A stretch of 7,922 bases of DNA, taken from NCBI GenBank assembly GCA_002343715.1, contig DDSA01000107.1, positions 648-8,569 of the forward strand. The letters are read 5' to 3'. The stretch is from Phycisphaerales bacterium UBA2402 (GTDB lineage Bacteria > Planctomycetota > Phycisphaerae > Phycisphaerales > UBA1924). Below the pieces are notes generated by a model. It did no database searches, was not told the DNA's origin, and saw nothing but the letters and a program-made list of their open reading frames with translations. This document shows positions 1 to 7,200 of this stretch, piece after piece (position 1 is the stretch's first letter; every line of letters starts with the position of its first letter). Made by a program: the position numbers and the translations under genes.

Positions 1-1
1 G

Positions 2-307
2 GAGCGATGGGGCGGCTGTCGGGGGCCGGTGATGCAGCGCTTCCAGGGCACGAGCAACATGATGCCGATGCCCGTGACATTCGATAAAGATCAGGCCGTG
101 CTCGCGGTCGTGATGGACCCGACCTCCGGCAACCCGACGGGCAATCAGGGAGCAATCCCCATCGCGAACATCCAGGTCATCACCAAATCGGGCAAGACCT
201 TCACCCTCTTCGACCCCGACAGCCGCCCCATCGCTCCCAACGGCAACTCCCCGGGCGAAGCCAGGCCAGAGGCGCCCGCATCACCCGCGTCAGAACCCCC
301 GAAATAG
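2..307 (+). CDS. 3' end of an unrecognised gene (5' end uncertain or outside the window)
   Basis: The frame is open from the left edge to a TAG at 305-307, so this is probably the C-terminal 101 residues of a longer protein. It could instead be a small protein of about 92 residues starting at GTG 29 or ATG 32, where a GGGGG run lies 6 to 11 nt upstream. I do not recognise the family. Residues after ATG 32 read QRFQGTSNMMPMPVTF, followed by a short stretch with alternating hydrophobic residues (IPIANIQVITKSGKTFTLFD) that could be beta strands. The last 25 or so residues are a Pro/Ala/Ser/Glu-rich, probably disordered tail. No membrane segment or catalytic motif is visible. Its stop lies 5 nt before the MlaF start, so the two genes are probably co-transcribed and translationally coupled. 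It is not recognisable as the end of an MlaE permease, which would be hydrophobic. Confidence 0.55.
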   Translation, partial: ERWGGCRGPVMQRFQGTSNMMPMPVTFDKDQAVLAVVMDPTSGNPTGNQGAIPIANIQVITKSGKTFTLFDPDSRPIAPNGNSPGEARPEAPASPASEPPK

Positions 308-312
308 CCGCC

Positions 313-1194
313 GTGCCCGCCGACACCGTCATCTCGATCCGCGACCTGGTCAAGAGTTTCGACGGCCGCGCGGTCCTGAGCGGTGTCAATCTCGACGTGG
401 TCCGCGGCGAGACCATGGTCATCATGGGCGGCAGCGGCTCGGGCAAGAGCACGCTCTTGCGCCTCATCATCGGCAGTTTCCCCCCCGACCGCGGCCGGAT
501 CGAACTCTTCGGCACCGACGTGGTCACGGCGGGGCGCGAGACCCTCGACGGCCTGCGCCGCCGCTTCGGGATCCTGTTCCAGAGCGGGGCTTTGTTCAAC
601 TCCATGACCCTGGCCGAGAACGTGGCCCTGCCGATCCACGAACACACCGACCTCGACCGGGAGATCATCGACATCCAGGTGAAAATCAAACTCGAGTTGG
701 TCGGCCTCCTCGACGCGGCGGACAAGTACCCCAGCCAGATCAGCGGCGGCATGAAGAAGCGGGCGGGCCTGGCCCGCGCCCTCGCCCTCGATCCCGAGAT
801 TCTCTTCTACGACGAACCCAGCGCGGGGTTGGACCCGGTGACCAGCGCCCAGATCGACCGCCTCATCGTGGACATGACCCAGAAACTGGGCGTCACCAGC
901 GTCGTCGTCACGCACGAGATGGACTCGGCCTTCACCATCGCCGACCGCATGGCCATGTTCGACCGGGGACGGATGCTCGCGGTCGAGACCCGCGACTGGT
1001 ACGACCGACTCCGAAAGTCCCCCGAGGATGAGGCCGAGCGCATGTCCATCGACGAGCGCCTCATCCGCCAGTTCCTCCGGGGCGATGCCGAAGGACCCAT
1101 CACCCAACGCCGCGACCAGGGCGCCCTCGCCAAAGCCCTGCTGGTGGACGAGGCCGTCATCTCGACACCCAGCATCGTGCCCACCAGGGGGTAA
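313..1194 (+). CDS. mlaF: MlaF-family ABC transporter ATP-binding protein (MCE/Mla lipid transport)
   Basis: This is the cytoplasmic ATPase of an MCE-type (Mla) ABC system, which moves phospholipids between the membranes of the envelope in Gram-negative-type cells. All ABC ATPase motifs are visible: Walker A GGSGSGKST (39-47), Q-loop Q90 in LFQSGALFNSMT, signature SGGMKKR (144-150), Walker B ILFYDEP (163-169) with catalytic E168, D-loop SAGLD, and switch histidine H201 in VVTHEMD. The Q-loop sequence with SGALFNSMT, the ENVALP motif and the tail LIRQFLRGDAEGPIT (250-264) are typical of MlaF rather than of other ABC ATPases. At 293 residues it is slightly longer than usual because of about 29 extra residues after that motif. 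The GTG start leaves 6 residues before the first strand, as expected; no Shine-Dalgarno is seen, but the preceding stop is 5 nt away, which suggests coupling. The partner MlaD gene follows after 100 nt. The MlaE permease is not in the window. Confidence 0.93.
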   Translation: MPADTVISIRDLVKSFDGRAVLSGVNLDVVRGETMVIMGGSGSGKSTLLRLIIGSFPPDRGRIELFGTDVVTAGRETLDGLRRRFGILFQSGALFNSMTLAENVALPIHEHTDLDREIIDIQVKIKLELVGLLDAADKYPSQISGGMKKRAGLARALALDPEILFYDEPSAGLDPVTSAQIDRLIVDMTQKLGVTSVVVTHEMDSAFTIADRMAMFDRGRMLAVETRDWYDRLRKSPEDEAERMSIDERLIRQFLRGDAEGPITQRRDQGALAKALLVDEAVISTPSIVPTRG

Positions 1195-1283
1195 TGGGGA
1201 ACCGGCGAGGCATGCCCGTGGACCGGACTTCGCCTCGATCCAGCTTTCATGACTCAAGACCTCAGCTCCTCATCCCGCCTTTC

Positions 1284-1290
1284 TACCATC
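1284..1290 (+). promoter_or_regulatory. TACCATC motif 4 nt before the MlaD start (candidate -10 box of a leaderless transcript)
   Basis: TACCAT matches the sigma70 -10 consensus at the conserved T, A, A and T positions and ends 5 nt before ATG 1295. That would place the transcription start at or next to the start codon. The identical seven bases sit at the identical distance before the CNT start at 2627, and neither start has a Shine-Dalgarno sequence. No convincing -35 hexamer is visible 16 to 18 nt upstream, so this is a candidate only. Confidence 0.35.
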
Positions 1291-1294
1291 CCCC

Positions 1295-2581
1295 ATGCCC
1301 AGCCGTAGCGCGCGCGACAACATTCTGGCCGGTGGTTTCGTCGTCACGGGCATCGTCATGGCGGTGTGGATGAGTTTCATGCTCGGGGCACGCAGCGGCA
1401 TGGGCAGCACGCGATCCTTCACCGTGCGGTTCCCGATCTCGATCGGCGCGCCCGGGATCAAGGATGGCTCGGCGGTCCTGCTGGGCGGCCAGCAGGTGGG
1501 CCGCGTCACGGGAGTGTCCTTCTTCCCGCCGGGCAACGCGCCCGAAGCCGTCGATGTGCGGGTGGAGATCCCCGACGCCGTGCCGGTCTTCGACAACGCT
1601 GTCATCTCCCTCGAACGCCCCCTGCTCGGTTCGCTGTCGAGCATCAACATCTCCAGCGCGGGCGACGCCGCGGGCGTCGTGAAGCCCATCGGCACCAGCG
1701 CCCGCATCGACCAGGGCGACATCATCCCCGGAGGACTCGCGCCCCCGGCTTTCCTCGCGCAGGCCGGGATCGGCGAGAAACAGATCGCCGAGATCCAGAG
1801 CGCCCTCAGCAGCCTCGACTCCACCCTTACCCGCGTGGCGGGGCTGGTGGAGCGTGCCGGCCCGCAGGCCGAGGAGGGCATCGCCGATGCGAGGCGACTC
1901 GTCGGCGACCTGCGCTCGCGTTTCTCCGGCTGGAGCGACTCGGTGGACCGCATCCTCGCCGGTGTCGAGAAGGGCGCCGCCCGGCTCGACCCCGCCCTCG
2001 CCGATGCCCAGACCGGCATCGCCGACGCCCGCGCCGTCATCGCCGATGTGCGGGGGTTCATCGACGGCAACAAGCAGCGCCTGAACAACCTCATCGCCAG
2101 CGCCGAGTCCGCCGCGGCGAAACTCGATACCGTCACCATCGACACCATCAACGCCGCGCTCGCCGATGCGAGGGCCGCGATCGACACGCTCGACGACGCC
2201 GTCGCGCGGGTCTCGGCGCTGATCGCGGAACAGACCCCCAACCTGCGGCGCACCCTCGCCAACCTGCGCCTCATGTCCGACAACCTCAAACTCACAGCCG
2301 TCGAGGTGCGCTCGCAGCCCTGGCGGGCCTTGCACGCCCCCACCACCAAGGAACTCAGCACCCAATCCCTCTACGACGCGACCCGCGCCTATGCCGAGGC
2401 CGCCAGCGATGTGCGGGCCGCCAGCGAAGCCCTCGCGGCCCTGACCGCGGCGGGCGCGCCAGCCCTGCCCGATGGCACCACCATCGACCTCGCGGGCCGG
2501 ACCATGACCGAGGCGATGGCCAAGTACCAGGAGGCCGAGCAGCGCCTGATGGACGTGCTCATCCGTGAACACCGCAAGTAG
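1295..2581 (+). CDS. mlaD: MlaD-family protein, single MCE domain with long helical C-terminal region
   Basis: This is the membrane-anchored, periplasmic lipid-binding component of the MCE/Mla transporter whose ATPase is encoded just upstream. Residues 9-30 form one N-terminal transmembrane segment. Residues 39-125 are the MCE domain, with family-typical GIKDGSAVLLGGQQVGRVT and a following ERPLLGSLSSINI stretch. From about residue 150 to the end the protein is Ala/Asp/Leu-rich and predicted helical or coiled coil by eye. It repeats an I/L-A-D-A-R motif at about 195, 241 and 288 and ends with the LYDATRAYAEAASDVRAASEAL type of sequence seen in long MlaD-like proteins. At 428 residues it is more than twice the length of E. 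coli MlaD (183), so the helical part may form a tube or needle across the periplasm, as inferred for other long MCE proteins. ATG 1295 is the only start: an in-frame stop lies at 1250. There is no Shine-Dalgarno sequence. Confidence 0.9.
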   Translation: MPSRSARDNILAGGFVVTGIVMAVWMSFMLGARSGMGSTRSFTVRFPISIGAPGIKDGSAVLLGGQQVGRVTGVSFFPPGNAPEAVDVRVEIPDAVPVFDNAVISLERPLLGSLSSINISSAGDAAGVVKPIGTSARIDQGDIIPGGLAPPAFLAQAGIGEKQIAEIQSALSSLDSTLTRVAGLVERAGPQAEEGIADARRLVGDLRSRFSGWSDSVDRILAGVEKGAARLDPALADAQTGIADARAVIADVRGFIDGNKQRLNNLIASAESAAAKLDTVTIDTINAALADARAAIDTLDDAVARVSALIAEQTPNLRRTLANLRLMSDNLKLTAVEVRSQPWRALHAPTTKELSTQSLYDATRAYAEAASDVRAASEALAALTAAGAPALPDGTTIDLAGRTMTEAMAKYQEAEQRLMDVLIREHRK

Positions 2582-2615
2582 CCCCTGGCCCCCGGTGCTC
2601 GTCGCACACGCCCGG

Positions 2616-2622
2616 TACCATC
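2616..2622 (+). promoter_or_regulatory. TACCATC motif 4 nt before the CNT start (candidate -10 box of a leaderless transcript)
   Basis: This is the second copy of the TACCATC word, with the same 4-nt gap to the start codon as at MlaD and again with no Shine-Dalgarno sequence. TACCAT resembles the -10 element TACGAT seen before the tRNA at 7831-7836. No clear -35 hexamer is visible. If real, the CNT gene can be transcribed independently of the mla genes despite the 45-nt gap. Confidence 0.35.
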
Positions 2623-2626
2623 GCGC

Positions 2627-3910
2627 ATGAGCCACCTGACCGGCCTGCTCGGCGTCGGCGTTCTGCTGCTCGTCGCGTTCGCCCTCTCGGCGCACCCCCG
2701 CCGCGTTTCACCGCGCATCGTCATCGGCGGTCTGCTGCTCCAGTTCTGCCTCGCGTTTCTCTGCCTGCGCTTCCCGCCGGTGGTCTGGGTCTTCGACCGT
2801 TTCGCGGCCGCCGTCACCAGGATCATCTCCTTCGCCGATGAGGGCACCGCTTTCCTCTTCGGCAAACTCGCCGATCCCGGCGGGCCTTGGGGCTTTGTCT
2901 TCGCCGTCAGGGTCCTGCCCGTCATCGTCTTCTTCGCCAGTCTCATGGCGGTCCTGTACCACCTGCGCATCATGCAGCGCCTGATCGCCGCCGTCGCCTG
3001 GGGGCTGCGCCGATCGCTGGGTGTCACCGGCGTCGAGGCCCTCTCCGCCGCGGCCAACATCTTCGTCGGCCAGACCGAGGCCCCCCTCACCGTCCGCCCC
3101 TACATCGCGGGCATGACCCGCTCGCAACTCATGGCCCTGATGACCGGCGGCTTCGCCACCATCGCCGGCAGCGTGCTCGCCGCGTACGTGGGAATTCTCG
3201 GCGGCGACTCCGATGAATCGAAAGTGCTCTTCGCCAAGCACCTGATGACGGCCAGCGTGATGTCCGCGCCCGCGGGGTTTGTGATGGCCAAGATCATGCT
3301 CCCGGAGACCGAATCGCCCAGGGACGAGGCGCTGGGCGCGCTCCTGCGCGACGACCGGACCACCCGCAACGTCCTCGACGCCGCCGCGACGGGCGCGACG
3401 GATGGTCTGCGCCTGGCGGCCAACGTCGCGGCGATGCTGGTCGCCTTTGTCGCGCTGCTCGCGCTCATCAACTGGCCCCTTGCGTGGCTGAGCGACTGGG
3501 GGCCGATCGCATCGTGGCGGCACTCCAACGGGGTACCTGTCCTGACGTTTCAGGCGGTTCTCGGGTACATCCTGACGCCGGTGGCGTGGTGCATGGGGGT
3601 GGCGTGGAGCGACTGCCGCTCCTTCGGCGGGATTCTCGGCCAGCAGATCGTTCTTACCGAGTTCGTGGCGTACCTCGACCTGAGCAAGCATGTTCAGCAC
3701 GGACCGATGAGCCCGCGCAGTTGCCAGATCGCGACATATGCGTTGTGCGGGTTTGCGAACTTGCCGTCCATCGCGATTCAGATCGGCGGCTTGTCGGCAC
3801 TCGCGCCCGAGCGCCGGGCGGATTTCGCGTCGCTGGGACTGCGCGCGATGGTGGCGGGGGCGCTGGCGTGCTGGATGACGGGGGCGGTGGCGGGTGTGTT
3901 CATCGCGTGA
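2627..3910 (+). CDS. Concentrative nucleoside transporter (CNT/NupC family)
   Basis: This is an inner-membrane symporter that imports nucleosides using an ion gradient. The 427-residue length and multiple hydrophobic segments fit bacterial CNT proteins. Substrate-site residues known from the Vibrio cholerae CNT structure are all present with the right spacing: GQTE (148-151, matching Q154/T155/E156), E345 in EFVAY (matching E332), and F376-A-N378-L-P-S381 (matching F366/N368/S371). The Na+ site residues N149, V152, S183 and I184 correspond here to N144, V147, T178 and I179, which is consistent with Na+ coupling, though this is inference. The family signatures ALSAAANIFVGQTEAPL and CGFANLPSIAIQIGG are clear. 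The gene follows MlaD by 45 nt on the same strand and may be co-transcribed or have its own start site (TACCATC motif). Codon third positions change from C-rich in the first part to G-rich in the last part. The exact substrate cannot be told. Confidence 0.93.
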   Translation: MSHLTGLLGVGVLLLVAFALSAHPRRVSPRIVIGGLLLQFCLAFLCLRFPPVVWVFDRFAAAVTRIISFADEGTAFLFGKLADPGGPWGFVFAVRVLPVIVFFASLMAVLYHLRIMQRLIAAVAWGLRRSLGVTGVEALSAAANIFVGQTEAPLTVRPYIAGMTRSQLMALMTGGFATIAGSVLAAYVGILGGDSDESKVLFAKHLMTASVMSAPAGFVMAKIMLPETESPRDEALGALLRDDRTTRNVLDAAATGATDGLRLAANVAAMLVAFVALLALINWPLAWLSDWGPIASWRHSNGVPVLTFQAVLGYILTPVAWCMGVAWSDCRSFGGILGQQIVLTEFVAYLDLSKHVQHGPMSPRSCQIATYALCGFANLPSIAIQIGGLSALAPERRADFASLGLRAMVAGALACWMTGAVAGVFIA

Positions 3911-3934
3911 TTGGATCGGCCGCGCTCGTGAGAG

Positions 3935-4140
3935 TCACCAACGAATTCGGCAGAACCCCGCCTGGCCCAACTCGCCGGCACCGGCGGCCTGATCCAGCGT
4001 TCCGTGGACGCCGCAGGTTCGCGCGGCGTAGCCGCCGGTGCCCCCGCCGCCTGCGGTGTGGAGCGGAAGGAAATAGCCGTCGAAGAGGTGGGCGTGGAGA
4101 GGGCGGGTTGCTCGGCGACAAAGACGCCACCATGCCAAGA
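3935..4140 (-). pseudogene. Decayed, frameshifted second copy of the 3' end of the neighbouring fibre-like gene
   Basis: Read on the minus strand, this stretch ends in GELGQAGFCRIRW-stop, while the intact gene just upstream ends in GEPGLCRIRW-stop. Further matches are YFLPLHTAGGGG against YQPPLRAGGGG, and HLFDGYF against NLFAIAF. Upstream of those, the best match (VFVAEQPALST against YFVRGNNGYLT) lies in another frame: 42 nt here correspond to 40 nt in the intact gene, implying a frameshift. Base matches include TTTGT, GCAAC, ACCTNTTCG and TGCCGNATNCG. No start codon or ribosome site belongs to it. I read it as the remnant of a duplicated glycine-rich C-terminal domain. Convergent endings of two glycine-rich proteins are an alternative. 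The left boundary at 4140 is approximate, and 3911-3934 and 4141-4218 hold nothing I can name. Confidence 0.42.
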
Positions 4141-4218
4141 GAGACCGGCGGTTTGAAGCGAGGGCGCATGCATGAACTCCAACCGCCGCGATGGCGGCTG
4201 CCCGCACGAACACGTCGG

Positions 4219-7200
4219 CTACCACCGGATGCGGCAAAGACCGGGCTCGCCCGCGCCGCCTGCGCCCGGTGGAACGACTCTCTCGTCCTGGGGAGGCTGA
4301 CAAGGAATGCCGCTAAATGGAATACAGGGAACTTGGTTCGTTTGGGCGGGGCAGTGTTGTCCGGCCGTTCCGGCGCGTCCTCCACCGCCCGCGCGGAGCG
4401 GCGGTTGATAGACAGAAGTCACGGCGGGGCCGGCACCATAATCTCCACCAAAGGCAATCGCGAATAGGTTGGTGAGGTACCCGTTGTTGCCCCGAACAAA
4501 GTAATCGGCGCGAGTGTCCTCCGCTCCACCGATCCTGCCGTTTCCCGACTCAGCGCGCAAGAGATCGGTCCCCCCCATGGATCGCAGAAAAGTCCCGGCG
4601 GAGTTGAACTCGATCGTGAACAACTGCCCCGGAGTGACAGCAAAGGTCTTCACCGAGTACGCGCCGCTGGCACCGCCGACGCCGGTGGAGCCATTCGTGC
4701 AGTTCGAGTCGGTCGGTGGCGGTGCCGTTCCGCCACTCGTCCCCGCGCTGCCGGGACCCCACAACTCGACCAGAATGCTGGTGACCCCGGCCGGCACCGT
4801 GAAGGGGCCGTCCGTGGCGATCGTCACCGAACCCTCGTTCGGCGCGACGGGCGGGGGCGGCGGCTCAACAACGGACGGTGGCGTGAGGTCCCAACGCTGC
4901 GCGATCTGGTTCCAGACGAGCGTCTGCCCCTGGATCGTGCCGCGGGGGAACGCCGTCGTTTGCTCGGTGCCATCGGCGAAGCGAACACGGCTCCCGACCT
5001 GGATTCCATTGGCCTTGACGTCCCCAGCCACATCGAGCGCCGCGGTCGGCGTTGTCGTGCCGATCCCGACTTCCGCGGAGAAGTGTGCCTTTCCCCTGAA
5101 GTACCCCGCCCACCCACCTTGTTCGTTGAGCCCAAGGACACCGATTCCGTCGGGGCTACGGCTCTGAAAATAGCCGCCGAATGTTGTTCCTGAGGGGTTG
5201 ATGTTCTCGCCCAGGACGCCCGACCCATTGAGGCTCTCGCTTCGGCCGAAGACCCCGATCCCGGATCCGACTCCCGCCTGCGCGATGCCGGTGACCCCGC
5301 GGCCAATCGAACTTTGGCTGCTTCCGTAAACTCCGTGGGTGAAACCGCTCGTGGCGGTTGCTCCACCAAGTACACCGATGGCTTGTGTGCCCTCGGCGAT
5401 TCCGGAGAGTCCGTACCCGGATCCCGGTTCAGTATTCCGTACTTCAAACGCGGGACCGACCGTGCTTCCGGTCCGAGTGAACGGCAGGGTGAGCGAACCG
5501 GACGAGGGCGTCCACGCCGTCCCGTTCCATGCGAGGCTTTCGCCCACCGCGGGCGCCGTCGCGGCGACCGCGCGACCTTGCAGCCCGCTCACCAACGGTG
5601 ACGGAAAACTCCCCGAAAGGTCCCCCATCGCGGGCCCCGATGCCGGGAATGACGTTGGCACCCCTGAGATCTGCGTCCATGGCAACTGACCCGCCTGGTT
5701 CGCCAGATTCGTGTAGTATGCAGGCGATTGCCCGGCAAGATTCAACGCGTTCTGTGCCGTGATCGCCGTCGTCGCGCTCGCGGACGTCTGCGCGGTCGCC
5801 GCGCTGGTCGCGTTTGTCGCGGTCTGGGCGTGCTGCGCGTTCACCGCGTTCGTTGCGTCGGTGGCGCTCGTCGCGGTCTGGGCGTGGACCGCCGTCTGCG
5901 CTGTCAGCGCATCCCGCACGTACCGCGCGAAACCCGCGGTCTGGGCGTAGATCGCCTGCGGCACCTGGGTCAACAGTTGGCGCGGCACGAGTGTGGTGAA
6001 GCCCGTGGCATTCGTGCAGTCGGCCCCTTCGTCGGCCCGCACCGCGACCTCGATGTACCGCGCCGTGTCGCTGAAGACGTTGCCGTAGTCAAGGAGCACG
6101 CTGAACTTGCCGCCGCTCACGGCGATGTCGTTGACGCACAGGATTGAGCCGACCTGTCCCGCCGCGCCTGATTCGGTCGAGTACAGGGTGAAAAGCATGT
6201 CAAAGTCGCCCTCGGCGGGCGCGTTGCCGGTGGTCAGTTCGCCGCGATAGGTGAACGTGGTGGCGGGCGTCGCGCCGGGAGCGCCGCAATCCTGGACCGA
6301 GAGGGTCGCCGCGCCGCTGGTGAGGCTGCCGCAGGGCGTGGAGACGACGCAGTCGTACTGGCCCGCCTCCGCGAACGTGGCCGCGGAGTACGTGAGCGCA
6401 GCGGTTGCGGCGGATGGGTTCGCGACGGTGTCGATGTTGACCAGGTTGCGGCGCCATTGATACCCGATCGGGGCGCTCGCCGTGGCGGCCACCGTGAACT
6501 GCACGGGCCCGCCGTTGCAGATCGTGCTGCTCACCGGGTGCATGGTGAGGGCGAGATTCGACCCCGCGGCGAGATAGTGGTTCTGCACTTGCACGGCGTT
6601 CAAGGCATGGGCATAGACCGCGACTTCGTCGATTCGACCGTTCCAGTCACCGCCGTACGGGCCCGCACCGATGTGCATCGGAATCGGGCCTGCCCCGAAC
6701 ACCGCCCGCGTGGCCGGCGGGAGGAAGGGAACCGTGCCCAGCGCCACGCCGTTCACGTAGAACGTCACGCTCGGGAGCCCCGACGTGAGCACCGTGGGAT
6801 CGGCGGACGCAACGACGTGGTACCAGGTGTTGAGTGCGAAGTTGAATGGCACATCGACAGCGCCGTACCCGGGCGACACCGGGTCGTAGTCGGAATCATT
6901 GAAGTTGCCGGTGCGCAACCGCACGGCGTTGTCCCGAAACTGGAGCGCGTACCCGCGGAAGGGAATGCCATTGCCCGCGTGGCCGAAAATCCGGCCCACG
7001 ATGTGCTTGTATGTCGCCGAGCCCACCGGCTGCGACAGCCGCACCCAGGCTTCGAGCGTGAACCCCGAGGCCACGAAATCGGGGAAGTCGGTGTTCTGGG
7101 TGTAGACGCCGAAGACCGGGAGTCCGGTCAGTACTCCCAACGCCCGGTCGTCGGGGTCGCCCGAGATCGGGCCTGGTTGAGCGAACGTCCCGCCCCCATA

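Noticed and set aside
145..1257. 370-codon open frame on the minus strand across mlaF
   Set aside because: It is antisense to a gene with complete ABC motifs; the frame is open because of GC-rich codon structure, and the translation has no recognisable domain.
1552..2417. 11-mer CGATGTGCGGG occurring at 1552, 2044 and 2407
   Set aside because: All three copies are in frame and encode the recurring Asp-Val-Arg of the MlaD protein; codon preference accounts for them.
1366..2568. 400-codon plus-strand open frame inside mlaD
   Set aside because: Its Arg/His/Pro-rich translation and lack of any start signal mark it as an overlapping shadow frame of mlaD.
1283..2695. 470-codon minus-strand open frame, longer than mlaD itself
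   Set aside because: It is antisense to a clear MCE protein; its Gly/Asp/His-rich translation is typical of a shadow frame.
3973..3986. CGCCGG-CA-CCGGCG palindrome
   Set aside because: It is a short GC palindrome with a loop too small for a full stem, inside the decayed glycine-rich coding sequence; no function is supported.
4181..4201. CCGCC/GGCGG inverted repeat after the fibre-like gene stop, as a possible terminator
   Set aside because: The stem is only 5 bp and no T run follows on either strand. No intrinsic terminator is visible between the convergent genes.
4239..4272. ACCGGGC/GCCCGGT inverted repeat near the 3' end of the fibre-like gene
   Set aside because: It lies inside the coding region, has a loop of about 18 nt or more and no T run; GC-rich glycine codons explain it.
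3484..4467. 327-codon plus-strand open frame running from the CNT gene into the fibre-like gene
   Set aside because: It overlaps two well-supported genes, is Arg/Gly-rich and shows no domain.
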